DNA from: Bradyrhizobium embrapense
GTDB lineage: Bacteria; Pseudomonadota; Alphaproteobacteria; Rhizobiales; Xanthobacteraceae
Assembly (NCBI RefSeq): GCF_001189235.2
Contig: NZ_LFIP02000002.1
Span: forward strand, 620,411 to 684,410
DNA length: 64,000 nt
Direction: 5' to 3'
Shown here piece after piece: positions 8,384-17,336 of the stretch (positions are counted from its first letter, which is position 1; every line of letters begins with the position of its first letter). The notes under the pieces were generated by a model. That model was given only the letters and a program-made list of their open reading frames with translations, had not been told where the DNA came from and did no database searches. The position numbers and the translations under genes are program-made.

Positions 8384-9526
8384 TTAGATGTGGTAGGTCT
8401 TCAGCGGCGGAATGCCGTTGAACGCCACCGACGAGTAGGTCGACGTATAGGCGCCGGTGCCTTCGATCAGCAGCTTGTCGCCGATCTCGAGCGTCACCGG
8501 GAGCGGATACGGCAGCTTCTCGTACAGCACGTCGGCGCTATCGCAGGTCGGGCCCGCGAGCACGCACGGCGTCATGTCGGCCCCGTCATGCGGGGTGCGG
8601 ATGGCGTAGCGGATCGACTCGTCCATCGTCTCGGCGAGACCGCCGAACTTGCCGATGTCGAGATAGACCCAGCGCACCTCGTCCTCGTCGCTCTTCTTCG
8701 AGATCAGAACGACTTCGGTCTCGATGATGCCCGCATTGCCGACCATGCCGCGGCCCGGCTCGATGATCGTCTCCGGGATCTGGTTGCCGAAATGCTTGCG
8801 CAGCGCGCGGAAGATCGACCGGCCATACTGCAGGACCGGCGGAACGTCCTTGAGATACTTGGTCGGGAAGCCGCCGCCCATGTTGACCATGGTGAGGTTG
8901 ATGCCGCGCTCGGCGCAGTCACGGAACACGGTCGACGCCATCGCGAGCGCGCGGTCCCACGCCTTCACCTTGCGCTGCTGCGAGCCGACGTGGAACGAGA
9001 TGCCGCACGGCTCCAGCCCAAGGCGCTTGGCGAGGTCGAGCACGTCGACCGCCATCTCCGGATCGCAGCCGAACTTGCGCGACAGCGGCCACTCGGCGCC
9101 GGCGCAATCATAGAGGATGCGGCAGAACACCTTCGCACCGGGAGCGGCGCGGGCGATCTTCTCGACCTCGGCGGCGCAATCGACCGCGAACAGGCGAATG
9201 CCGAGCGCGAAGGCGCGCGCGATGTCGCGCTCCTTCTTGATCGTGTTGCCATAGGAGATCCGGTCAGGCGTCGCACCGGCGGCCAGCGCCATCTCGATCT
9301 CGGCGACGGTCGCGGTGTCGAAGCAGGAGCCGAGCGAAGCCAGCAGCGACAGCACTTCTGGCGCGGGGTTGGCCTTCACCGCGTAGAACACGCGGCTGTC
9401 CGGCAACACCTTCGCGAAGGTCTGGTAGTTGTCGCGCACGACTTCGAGGTCGACGACGAGGCACGGCTCGGTGTCGAGACCATCCTGGCGGCGGTTGCGC
9501 AGGAATTCCTGGATACGTTCAGTCAT
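8384..9526 (-). CDS. Ornithine decarboxylase (fold-type III PLP enzyme)
   Basis: A 380-residue eukaryotic-like ODC. The PLP lysine is in VFYAVKANP, HVGSQ gives the stacking/contact His, EPGRGMVGNAG is the phosphate-binding loop, and GPTCDSADV carries the active-site Cys and Asp. It decarboxylates ornithine (possibly also lysine) to the diamine. RBS GGAGAG precedes ATG 9526, which begins MTERIQEFLR; the longer frame to 9595 is leader. It supplies putrescine to homospermidine synthase downstream. A long non-coding leader precedes it, a hallmark of alphaproteobacterial speF-type regulation. Confidence 0.92.
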   Translation of the reverse strand: MTERIQEFLRNRRQDGLDTEPCLVVDLEVVRDNYQTFAKVLPDSRVFYAVKANPAPEVLSLLASLGSCFDTATVAEIEMALAAGATPDRISYGNTIKKERDIARAFALGIRLFAVDCAAEVEKIARAAPGAKVFCRILYDCAGAEWPLSRKFGCDPEMAVDVLDLAKRLGLEPCGISFHVGSQQRKVKAWDRALAMASTVFRDCAERGINLTMVNMGGGFPTKYLKDVPPVLQYGRSIFRALRKHFGNQIPETIIEPGRGMVGNAGIIETEVVLISKKSDEDEVRWVYLDIGKFGGLAETMDESIRYAIRTPHDGADMTPCVLAGPTCDSADVLYEKLPYPLPVTLEIGDKLLIEGTGAYTSTYSSVAFNGIPPLKTYHI

Positions 9527-9965
9527 GGCACTCTCCAACGGCCCCAGCGACGGGATCCGCATCAACGTGACGTCGGGTACGAGCGCTTCGGCCACATCGC
9601 GCGATGGAGGCGCGTTGAGGCCAAGAGACTCAAACCAGACTGTGCTGCCGTGGATTGGTTGGGAGAGTTTCCCGCCCGCTCACCTGGCAATGAAGGACAA
9701 GCCTTTTCAGTAGCCCGCGCCGGCGTTGGACCGCCGGTAGAGACCAAAAAAGCCCGATCCGTCGTTGCTTTAAGTCGCGTCCCCCGTGGAGAGCGGGGTG
9801 CGCCGGTTCGCCTCCGGCTGCCAGTCACGGTTGCAAAGAGTGGCGAGACCTTCAACAAGGCATCCCTGGAGAGAGATGCTGGCCGCTTCGTGTCCTAATG
9901 GACGTAAGCGACCCTCGGTTCTTCCACCCCTTGGCGGCTGTCCGGCCTCTTGTCCGGATACCTAC
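9527..9965 (-). promoter_or_regulatory. Long structured leader of ornithine decarboxylase, candidate speF-type RNA
   Basis: About 400 bp without a credible gene directly upstream of the ODC start. It holds several strong hairpins: CCGGCG/CGCCGG (9721-9738), CCCC/GGGG (9782-9797), GCCGG/CCGGC (9802-9818) and GCATC/GATGC (9860-9879). A run of T residues on the minus strand lies at about 9746-9751. The speF RNA motif is known upstream of ornithine decarboxylase genes in alphaproteobacteria. The position and length fit that family, but I could not align the sequence to its consensus. The 9966-10188 segment further upstream is AT-richer (for example AATTTTTTTGCG) and probably holds the promoter. 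Confidence 0.45.
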
Positions 9966-10188
9966 CGACTGACACACGACCACAGGCACGTGCGAAATTG
10001 GGCAAGGCAGGAAATAAGTCTTTTGAATTCGCGGCGCAAGAATTTTTTTGCGATAGCGACAAATTTCCCTAACGCGTGCTTGCGATCTCGCGCGCAGCAG
10101 GCGCTGAAGATGAACGGCCGTTAAGAATGACTAACGAAGCGTGTGCGTCTAAGCCCTGTGCCGCAGCGCTTTCTTGAATCGCTTCAGC

Positions 10189-10449
10189 TCACGCACGGCG
10201 CGTGAACGGCTCGATGCGCTGAGCTGCGCGGATGAAGGCGATCATGATCAGGACGCCAATGCCGAACAGCACGGCCTGCAGGATGTGCGCGCCGAGATCA
10301 CCGAGCCCGAGCACGATCGCGAGCGCCCAGCCGCCGGCGAAGGCCGCGCCGAACACTTCGGCGCCGATCAGGATCGCCGCCGAGATGACGGTGATGACGC
10401 TCGGCCAGGCGATGGCGCGATTGGTCGAGGCGGAGGGCTGCATGGTCAT
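10189..10449 (-). CDS. Small membrane protein, two helices
   Basis: About 86 residues starting MTMQPSAST. Two hydrophobic stretches are seen: WPSVITVISAAILIGAEVFGAAFAGGWALAIV (split by a glycine-rich turn) and HILQAVLFGIGVLIMIAFIRAA. A basic tail FTRRA follows. AGGACC lies upstream of ATG 10449; the longer frame to 10497 is less likely. It is an uncharacterised inner-membrane protein type frequent in Bradyrhizobium. It is divergent from the M3 peptidase gene. Confidence 0.7.
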   Translation of the reverse strand: MTMQPSASTNRAIAWPSVITVISAAILIGAEVFGAAFAGGWALAIVLGLGDLGAHILQAVLFGIGVLIMIAFIRAAQRIEPFTRRA

Positions 10450-10580
10450 GGAATAGGTCCTGTTCAGGGGGGCGCAATCTCTCCGAAAAGTGCCCATCTA
10501 TCAAGCGCAAAAGGCCCAAAAATGCCGTATCGCGTGATATAGATTGGGCCGCATTTTCAAGGCGAAAAACGGGATATTCG

Positions 10581-12656
10581 ATGTCAGAAGCCAGCGCAGA
10601 GGTTCAAACCAATCCCCTCCTGAAGGCGTGGCAGACGCCGCTCGAGACCCCGCCCTTCGCCGAGATCAAGCCGGAGCATTTCCTCCCCGCCTTCGAGCAG
10701 GCCTTCGCCGACCATTCGGCTGAAGTGGCTGCGATTACCCATGATCCGGCGCTGCCGGACTTCGACAACACCATCACGGCGCTGGAGCGCTCCGGCAAGC
10801 TGCTGTCGAAGGTCTCGGCCGTGTTCTACGACCTGGTCTCGGCGCATTCGAGCCCTGCGATCCTGGAGATCGACAAGGAGATCTCGCCCCGGATGGCGCG
10901 GCACTGGAATCCGATCATGATGAACGCTGTGCTGTTTGGCCGCATCGCCATGCTGCACGAGAAGCGCGCCTCGCTCGGCCTGACCGGCGAGCAGATGCGG
11001 CTGCTGGAGCGCACCTACACCCGCTTCCGCCGCTCCGGCGCCGGGCTCGACGACGCCGCCAAGGCCCGCATGGCCGAGATCAACGAGCGTCTTGCCCATC
11101 TCGGCACCTCGTTCAGCCACCACCTGCTCGGCGACGAGCAGGAGTGGTTCATGGAGCTCGGCGAGGGTGACCGCGCCGGCCTGTCCGACACATTTGTGGC
11201 AGCGGCCAAGGCTGCGGCGGAAGAGCGCGGCATGGCCGGCAAGGCGATCGTGACGCTGTCGCGCTCCTCGGTCGAGCCGTTCCTGCAGAGCTCGTCGCGG
11301 CGCGACCTGCGCGAGAAGGTCTACAAGGCGTTCACGGCCCGCGGCGACAATGGCAACGCCAACGACAACAACGCGACCATCGTGGAGATCCTCAGGCTGC
11401 GCGAGGAGACCGCGAAGATCCTGGGCTTCCCGACCTACGCCGCCTATCGCCTCGAGGATTCCATGGCCAAGACGCCGGAGGCGGTGCGCGGCCTGCTGGA
11501 GCGGGTCTGGAAGCCGGCGCGGGCGCGCGCGCTCGCCGACCGCGACGCGCTGCAGGCGCTGATCACCGAGGAGGGCGGCAATTTCACTCTGGCGGCCTGG
11601 GACTGGCGGTACTACGCCGAGAAACTGCGCCAGGCCAAAGCCAATTTCGATGATTCCGCGATCAAGCCGTATCTGGTGCTCGACCATATGATCGAGGCCG
11701 CGTTCGACTGCGCCACCCGCCTGTTCGGCGTCACCTTCGCCGAGCGCAAGGACGTGCCGGTCTGGCACCCGGACGTCCGGGTCTGGGAGGTCAAGGGCCG
11801 CGACGGCCAGCACAAGGCGCTGTTCTACGGCGACTACTTCGCGCGGCCGTCGAAGCGCTCCGGTGCCTGGATGACCTCGCTGCGCGACCAGCAGAAGCTC
11901 GACGGCGACGTCGCGCCGCTGGTCATCAATGTCTGCAACTTCGCCAAGGGCGCCGACGGCGCGCCCTCGCTGCTGTCGCCGGACGACGCGCGGACCCTGT
12001 TCCACGAGTTCGGCCATGGCCTGCACGGCATGCTCTCCAATGTGACCTATCCGTCGCTGTCGGGAACCTCGGTGTTCACCGATTTCGTCGAGCTGCCCTC
12101 GCAGCTGTACGAGCACTGGCAGGAGCGGCCCGAGGTGCTGCAGCGCTTCGCCCGCCACTACCAGACCGGGGAGGCGCTGCCGGACGACCTGCTGAAGCGC
12201 TTCCTCGCCGCGCGCAAGTTCAACCAGGGCTTTGCCACCGTGGAGTTCGTCTCCTCGGCGCTGGTCGACCTCGAATTCCACACCCAGCCGGCGGCGGCGA
12301 GCTGGGACGTCCGCGCCTTCGAGCAGAAGGAGCTCGAGAAGATAGGCATGCCCGCCGAAATCTCGCTGCGGCACCGACCGACCCAGTTCGGCCACATCTT
12401 CTCCGGCGACCACTATGCGTCGGGTTACTACAGCTACATGTGGTCGGAGGTGATGGACGCCGATGCCTTCGGCGCCTTCGAGGAGGCCGGCGACATTTTC
12501 GATCCCGCGACTGCCAAGCGGCTGCTCGACGACATCTATTCGTCGGGCGGCTCGCGCGATCCGGAGGAGGCCTATGTCGCCTTCCGCGGCCGCGAGCCCG
12601 AGCCGGACGCGCTCTTGCGCCGTCGCGGCCTGCTCGAGACGCCTGAGGCGGCCTGA
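10581..12656 (+). CDS. M3 family zinc oligopeptidase (oligopeptidase A/Dcp type)
   Basis: A 691-residue thimet-oligopeptidase-like metalloprotease. The N-terminal helical part runs from NPLLKAWQTPLETPPFAEIKPEHFLPAFE. The zinc motif HEFGH is at about residues 475-479 (LFHEFGHGLHGML), the downstream Glu ligand is in FVELPSQLYEHW, and the substrate-binding YASGYYSYMWSEV motif is near the C-terminus. There is no signal peptide, so it is cytoplasmic, where such enzymes degrade short peptides and cleaved signal peptides. Its stop is 2 bp before the DUF1007 gene, so co-transcription is likely, although the functional link is not obvious. Confidence 0.94.
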   Translation: MSEASAEVQTNPLLKAWQTPLETPPFAEIKPEHFLPAFEQAFADHSAEVAAITHDPALPDFDNTITALERSGKLLSKVSAVFYDLVSAHSSPAILEIDKEISPRMARHWNPIMMNAVLFGRIAMLHEKRASLGLTGEQMRLLERTYTRFRRSGAGLDDAAKARMAEINERLAHLGTSFSHHLLGDEQEWFMELGEGDRAGLSDTFVAAAKAAAEERGMAGKAIVTLSRSSVEPFLQSSSRRDLREKVYKAFTARGDNGNANDNNATIVEILRLREETAKILGFPTYAAYRLEDSMAKTPEAVRGLLERVWKPARARALADRDALQALITEEGGNFTLAAWDWRYYAEKLRQAKANFDDSAIKPYLVLDHMIEAAFDCATRLFGVTFAERKDVPVWHPDVRVWEVKGRDGQHKALFYGDYFARPSKRSGAWMTSLRDQQKLDGDVAPLVINVCNFAKGADGAPSLLSPDDARTLFHEFGHGLHGMLSNVTYPSLSGTSVFTDFVELPSQLYEHWQERPEVLQRFARHYQTGEALPDDLLKRFLAARKFNQGFATVEFVSSALVDLEFHTQPAAASWDVRAFEQKELEKIGMPAEISLRHRPTQFGHIFSGDHYASGYYSYMWSEVMDADAFGAFEEAGDIFDPATAKRLLDDIYSSGGSRDPEEAYVAFRGREPEPDALLRRRGLLETPEAA

Positions 12657-12658
12657 CG

Positions 12659-13309
12659 GTGTGGCAGTCCGTGAAATGCCTGGTCGCCTGGCTCGTGCTT
12701 GGGGTGTCCGTCGTGCTCGGTACGGCGGCCGCCGAGGCCCACCCGCATGTCTGGATCGTGGCCAAAAGCGAACTGATCTATGCGCCCGACGGCACCATCA
12801 CCGGCGTCCGCCACGCCTGGACCTTCGACGACATGTTCTCGACCTATGCGCTGCAGGGCATCGAGACCAAGGTGAAGGGCGCCTACAGCCGCGACGAGCT
12901 GGCGCCGCTGGCCCAGACCAACGTCGAGTCGCTGAAGGAATACGCCTACTTCACCTTCGCCAAGGGCGACGGCAAGAAGCAGAAGTTTACCGAGCCGGTC
13001 GACTACTTCCTCGAATACAAGGATTCGGCGCTGACGCTGCACTTCACCCTGCCGGTGAAGACGCCGTTCAAGGCCCGGCAGCTCTCGCTCGAAGTGTTCG
13101 ACCCGACCTACTTCATCGACTTCCAGTTCGCGGAGAAGGAGCCGGTCAAGCTGGTCGGCGCCGCGGCAGAGTGCAAGATGCAGTTCGAACGGCCGAATAG
13201 TGACGGCACCGCGGCCGCGCAGAAGCTAGGCGAGCAGAATTTTCTCGATGGTGGCAACGGCAATTTCGGCATGATGTTCGCCAACAAGATCACGGTGGAT
13301 TGCCCATGA
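12659..13309 (+). CDS. DUF1007 periplasmic protein linked to nickel/cobalt transport
   Basis: A 216-residue secreted protein that starts with GTG at 12659. A signal peptide (CLVAWLVLGVSVVLGTAAAEA) is followed directly by HPHVWI, the N-terminal His-x-His typical of DUF1007, which after cleavage would form an amino-terminal metal site. The rest is an all-beta DUF1007 domain. DUF1007 genes usually neighbour NicO/RcnA-type transporters, as here, where the stop overlaps the next start (ATGA). It is probably a periplasmic metal-handling partner of that transporter. Confidence 0.85.
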   Translation: MWQSVKCLVAWLVLGVSVVLGTAAAEAHPHVWIVAKSELIYAPDGTITGVRHAWTFDDMFSTYALQGIETKVKGAYSRDELAPLAQTNVESLKEYAYFTFAKGDGKKQKFTEPVDYFLEYKDSALTLHFTLPVKTPFKARQLSLEVFDPTYFIDFQFAEKEPVKLVGAAAECKMQFERPNSDGTAAAQKLGEQNFLDGGNGNFGMMFANKITVDCP

Positions 13310-14421
13310 CGCTGATCGCCTCGCGCGTGATGCGTGGCCTTGCCGTGTCCGCTGCGGTGCTGGCGGCAGTGGCGGTGCTCGATGGCGCCGTTCATGCGCT
13401 GCTGGCGCAAAATCCGTTCGGCGCACCGCGGACAGCGGAGCCGCAGGGCGGCATCTTCGGCTGGCTGTTGGCAAAGCAGTCGGAGTTCTATCGCGAGATC
13501 TCGCAGGCGATCCGCGCCGCGAAATCCGACGGTTCTGCGGTCTGGACGCTGCTTGCGATCTCGTTCGCCTACGGAATCTTCCATGCCGCCGGCCCCGGCC
13601 ACGGCAAGGCGGTGATCTCGTCCTACATGGTCGCCAATCGCGAGACCGCGCGGCGCGGCATCGTGCTGTCGTTCGCCTCGGCGCTGATGCAGTCGCTGGT
13701 CGCGGTCGCCATCGTCGGGATCTGCGCCTGGCTGCTCAATGCGACGGCGAAGACCATGTGCGGGGCGGAGAAGGCGATCGAGATCGCAAGCTACGCACTG
13801 ATCGCGGGGTTCGGCGCCCGGCTGGTCTGGCTCAAGGGCGGCGGCTTCTTCCGTGCGCTCCAGCCGGCGCGGCCGGCGCTGGCGATGGCCGGCGCGCAGC
13901 AGCACGATCACGACCAACATGATCACGATCACCGCGGCCATGGCCATGATCACCATCATCGTCACGCGTATGACGATGATGGCCATCATCATGGCCACGA
14001 TCACGGTCATGATGCCCAGCACGTCCATGACGAGCATTGCGGCCATTCGCACGGGCCGACGCCCGCCGAGCTCGCCGGTCCCGGCGGCTGGCGGCGCGGC
14101 CTCAGCGCGATCTTCACGGTCGGCATCCGGCCGTGCTCGGGCGCGATCCTGGTCTTGGTGTTCGCGCTGGCGCAGGGCCTGTTCTGGGCCGGCGTCGCCG
14201 CGACCTTCGTGATGGGCCTCGGCACCGCCATCACGGTGGCGGCGATCGCGCTGGTCGCGGTGTCGGCGCGCGGCGTGGCCGAACGGCTGAGCGCAGCGCG
14301 CGACGGCGGCGGCATGGTGATCATGCGCGGCCTGGAATTCGCCGCCGCGAGCCTCGTGCTGCTGTTCGGGCTTGGGCTCTTGTTCGGCTACGTCGCGGCC
14401 GAGCGGGCGACGTGTTTGTAG
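13306..14421 (+). CDS. NicO-family nickel/cobalt transporter with His-rich loop
   Basis: About 371 residues. Membrane segments include SFAYGIFHAAGPGHGKAVI, which carries the family motif HAxGPGHGK, and a second signature FTVGIRPCSGAILVL. A very long cytoplasmic or periplasmic loop (about residues 200-250) is dominated by His and Asp and ends in HCGHSHGPTP. This is characteristic of RcnA-type Ni/Co exporters, although NicO proteins include importers. ATG 13306 overlaps the DUF1007 stop. The orientation of transport cannot be decided from sequence. No metal-responsive regulator (RcnR/CsoR) is seen adjacent. Confidence 0.88.
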   Translation: MTLIASRVMRGLAVSAAVLAAVAVLDGAVHALLAQNPFGAPRTAEPQGGIFGWLLAKQSEFYREISQAIRAAKSDGSAVWTLLAISFAYGIFHAAGPGHGKAVISSYMVANRETARRGIVLSFASALMQSLVAVAIVGICAWLLNATAKTMCGAEKAIEIASYALIAGFGARLVWLKGGGFFRALQPARPALAMAGAQQHDHDQHDHDHRGHGHDHHHRHAYDDDGHHHGHDHGHDAQHVHDEHCGHSHGPTPAELAGPGGWRRGLSAIFTVGIRPCSGAILVLVFALAQGLFWAGVAATFVMGLGTAITVAAIALVAVSARGVAERLSAARDGGGMVIMRGLEFAAASLVLLFGLGLLFGYVAAERATCL

Positions 14422-14448
14422 AGTCCTTCGTCCCCGCCGTGCCCTGAT

Positions 14449-14551
14449 CCGTCACCCTGAGGAGCGCGTAGCGCGTCTCGAAGGGTCGACGGCCACAGGC
14501 CGGGCCGTCGACCCTTCGAGGCTCGCAAGAGCTCGAACCTCAGGGGGACGG
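14449..14551. repeat. Long dispersed palindrome (CCCTGAGGAGC...CTCAGGG)
   Basis: A ~100-bp inverted repeat between NicO and the convergent MAPEG gene. The outer arms are GTCACCCTGAG and CTCAGGGGGAC, and the inner arms CTCGAAGGGTCGACGGCC and GGCCGTCGACCCTTCGAG are a perfect 18-bp match. This style of element is common between genes in Bradyrhizobium. It can fold into a cruciform or long RNA hairpin and probably separates the two convergent transcripts. Confidence 0.85.
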
Positions 14552-14570
14552 ATAACGGGGAGGCGTGCGC

Positions 14571-14969
14571 TCAGCTCGTCAGATACCCCCTGATCGCCGG
14601 CAGCAGGAAGATCGCGATGTTGATCGCAAAGCCGATGCTCCAGAGGATCGAGCGCAGCGTCGGGCGGTTGCCGATATAGGTGAAGACGTAGGCGATCCGC
14701 ACGATCAGGAACAGCACGGCGAGCTCGTCGATCAGCCGCAGCGGGCCGACGCGGAATTCGGCGAGCAATACGGCGAAGGCGAAGAACGGCAAGGCCTCGA
14801 TGCCGTTCTGGTGGGCGCCGAGCGCGCGCGAGCGGATCGGGTCGTCGTAGAAATCGGGATCGCGAGGTTTCGAATTGTCGAAGCCGCGGATGCCGGACCA
14901 TTTCACCGATACGATCGTCAGCAGCGAGAGCAGCAGCGTTCCGAAGACGCACCATTCGGCGATCGTCAT
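14571..14969 (-). CDS. MAPEG family membrane protein
   Basis: A 132-residue integral membrane protein with four predicted helices (AEWCVFGTLLLSLLTIVSV, ALPFFAFAVLLAEF, ELAVLFLIVRIAYVFTYI, ILWSIGFAINIAIFLLP). The MAPEG hallmarks are RALGAHQNGIEALPFF and RIAYVFTYIGNRPTLRS. Eukaryotic members are glutathione-dependent; bacterial roles are mostly unknown. RBS GGGGAGGAA precedes ATG 14969; the longer frame to 15182 runs into the divergent hemH leader and is rejected. Confidence 0.88.
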   Translation of the reverse strand: MTIAEWCVFGTLLLSLLTIVSVKWSGIRGFDNSKPRDPDFYDDPIRSRALGAHQNGIEALPFFAFAVLLAEFRVGPLRLIDELAVLFLIVRIAYVFTYIGNRPTLRSILWSIGFAINIAIFLLPAIRGYLTS

Positions 14970-15084
14970 GGTTCCTCCCCATTCACGCATGGGAACGTAG
15001 CCAACCGGCACTCGGCTTGACAAGGTTGGCGCAACGCGCGAAGCCCAAAGCCCCCAAGCGAAGGACTTTGAGCGCAAGGCCATC

Positions 15085-16122
15085 ATGAGCACGGTGATCC
15101 CGTTCGAGAGCGCGAAGCCTGCCGCGGCGCCGAAGCCGGAGCGCGTCGGCGTGCTGCTGGTCAATCTCGGCACGCCGGACACGGCGGATGCCGCGGGCGT
15201 GCGGGTCTATCTGAGGGAATTCCTGTCCGATCCGCGGGTGATCGAGGACCAGGGGCTGCTCTGGAAGCTGATCCTCAACGGCATCATTCTGCGCGTGCGC
15301 CCGGCCCGCAAGGCCCGGGACTATCTGAAGATCTGGAACACCGAGAAGAACGAGTCGCCGTTGAAGACCATCACGCGCTCGCAAGCCGACAAGCTGGCGG
15401 AGGCGATCGCCGATCACGACCGTGTCGTCGTCGACTGGGCGATGCGCTATGGCAATCCTTCGATCAAGGACCGCATCGAGGCGCTGGCGGCGCAGGGCTG
15501 CACCCGCCTGCTGCTGGTGCCGCTCTATCCGCAATATTCTGCGGCTACGTCGGCGACCGTCTGCGACGAGGCGTTTCGCGTGCTGGCCGGCCTGCGCGCG
15601 CAGCCGACCCTGCGGGTGACGCCGCCTTACTACGATGACCCTGATTACATCGAGGCGCTCGCGGTCTCGATCAACGAACATCTCGCGACATTGCCGTTCC
15701 AGCCCGAGATCATCCTCGCCTCGTTCCACGGCATGCCGAAGGAATATGTCGACAAGGGCGATCCCTATCAGGCGCAATGCATCGCCACGACCAACGCGTT
15801 GCGCAGGCGGCTCGGGCTCGATGCCGGCAGGCTGCTCCTCACCTTCCAGTCGCGCTTCGGCAATGCCGAGTGGCTGCAGCCCTATACCGACAAGACGGTC
15901 GAGAAGCTGGCCAAAGACGGCGTGCGGCGAATTGCCGTGGTCACGCCCGGCTTCTCCGCGGATTGCCTGGAGACGCTGGAGGAGATCGCGCAGGAGAACG
16001 CCGAGATCTTCCGGCACAATGGCGGCGAGCAGTTCGCGGCCATCCCCTGCCTCAACGACAGCGACGGCGGCATGGACGTGATCCGCCAGCTCGTGCTGCG
16101 CGAGCTCCAGGGCTGGATCTGA
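15085..16122 (+). CDS. hemH: Ferrochelatase
   Basis: A 345-residue enzyme that inserts Fe2+ into protoporphyrin IX, the last step of the classical heme pathway. Family features are GVLLVNLGTPDT, YLREFLSDPRVIE, the active-site His in LASFHGMPKEYVDKGDPY, FQSRFGNAEWLQPYTD, and the Glu region SADCLETLEEI. Length and order match bacterial HemH. The C-terminus ends in LQGWI without an Fe-S Cys cluster. It is divergent from the MAPEG gene; a 115-bp gap holds its promoter. Confidence 0.95.
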   Translation: MSTVIPFESAKPAAAPKPERVGVLLVNLGTPDTADAAGVRVYLREFLSDPRVIEDQGLLWKLILNGIILRVRPARKARDYLKIWNTEKNESPLKTITRSQADKLAEAIADHDRVVVDWAMRYGNPSIKDRIEALAAQGCTRLLLVPLYPQYSAATSATVCDEAFRVLAGLRAQPTLRVTPPYYDDPDYIEALAVSINEHLATLPFQPEIILASFHGMPKEYVDKGDPYQAQCIATTNALRRRLGLDAGRLLLTFQSRFGNAEWLQPYTDKTVEKLAKDGVRRIAVVTPGFSADCLETLEEIAQENAEIFRHNGGEQFAAIPCLNDSDGGMDVIRQLVLRELQGWI

Positions 16123-16290
16123 TTGTTAACGATCCGTGACGCCGGATGCGGCTATTCGTGCGCATCTGGTAGTCCGGCAACCACTTCCTATGTGCTAGGT
16201 AGAACAACAGCCGGCTGAACCGGCGGAGCGGTCCTGCCGACCAATGCACGACCGCGCTGGCGACGGTCTCGCTGGCCCCTGGAGGACTTC

Positions 16291-17295
16291 ATGACTGGCT
16301 TCGACGTTTTCGCGATCGTCTTTGTTCTTCTCGTCATCGTCACGCTGTTCGCCGGGATCAAGACCGTTCCGCAGGGCTATGACTGGACCATCGAGCGGTT
16401 CGGCAAATACACCCGCACGCTGTCGCCCGGCCTCAATCTGATCGTGCCGTATTTCGATCGCATCGGGCGCAAGATCAACATGATGGAGCAGGTGATCAAC
16501 ATCCCCGAGCAGGAGGTGATCACCAAGGACAACGCCACCGTCACGGTGGATGGCGTCGCCTTCTATCAGGTGTTCGATGCCGCGAAGGCGAGCTACGAAG
16601 TCGCCAATCTCAACCAGGCGATTACCGTCCTGACCATGACCAACATCCGCTCGGTGATGGGCTCGATGGATCTCGACCAGGTGCTGTCGCATCGCGACGA
16701 GATCAACGAGCGGCTGCTCCGCGTGGTCGACGCCGCGGTGTCACCGTGGGGCGTCAAGGTCAACCGCATCGAGATCAAGGACATCGTGCCGCCGGCCGAT
16801 CTCGTCGAGGCGATGGGCCGGCAGATGAAGGCCGAGCGCGTCAAGCGCGCCGACATCTTGCAGGCCGAGGGACAGCGGCAGTCGGAGATCCTGCGCGCCG
16901 AGGGCGCCAAGCAGGGCCAGATCCTGCAGGCCGAGGGCCGCCGCGAGGCGGCCTTTCGCGACGCCGAGGCGCGCGAGCGTCTCGCCGAGGCCGAAGCCAA
17001 GGCGACCCAGATGGTGTCGGAGTCGATCGCCAAGGGCGACGTCGCCGCGCTGAACTATTTCATCGCCGACAAATACATCAAGGCGTTCGGCCAGCTCGCG
17101 GAGTCGCCGAACCAGAAGGTCTTGATGCTGCCGATCGAGACCTCGAGCGTGCTGGGCTCGCTGGCCGGCATCGGCGAGATCGCCCGCGCCACCTTCGGGG
17201 AGAGCGCGGCATCGGCCACGGCTGCAGCGCGGCGCGGCGGCTCGGTGCCGCCGGCAGGTTCCACGCCGCCCCCGCCGGTGCCGCCGCAGCGGTGA
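16291..17295 (+). CDS. SPFH-domain protein (stomatin/paraslipin, QmcA type)
   Basis: A 334-residue membrane-anchored SPFH protein. There is one N-terminal helix ([17 protein letters not shown]), then the SPFH core with [31 protein letters not shown] and [15 protein letters not shown] coiled-coil Glu/Ala/Arg region (about residues 185-245) and a Pro-rich C-terminus follow. RBS GGAGGA is 5 bp before the ATG. Such proteins form large membrane rings, often with NfeD partners and with the FtsH protease. The adjacent NfeD gene shows the usual pairing. Confidence 0.92.
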   Translation: MTGFDVFAIVFVLLVIVTLFAGIKTVPQGYDWTIERFGKYTRTLSPGLNLIVPYFDRIGRKINMMEQVINIPEQEVITKDNATVTVDGVAFYQVFDAAKASYEVANLNQAITVLTMTNIRSVMGSMDLDQVLSHRDEINERLLRVVDAAVSPWGVKVNRIEIKDIVPPADLVEAMGRQMKAERVKRADILQAEGQRQSEILRAEGAKQGQILQAEGRREAAFRDAEARERLAEAEAKATQMVSESIAKGDVAALNYFIADKYIKAFGQLAESPNQKVLMLPIETSSVLGSLAGIGEIARATFGESAASATAAARRGGSVPPAGSTPPPPVPPQR

Positions 17296-17336
17296 GGGTG
17301 TGACGGCGATTGCCCGCAAATGTGAGAGGTCACGTC

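Noticed and set aside
7487..9898. 803-residue plus-strand frame over GNAT and ODC genes
   Set aside because: Runs antisense to two conserved genes and has no domain.
10584..12413. 609-residue minus-strand frame inside the M3 peptidase gene
   Set aside because: Antisense shadow of a conserved gene; no RBS or family features.
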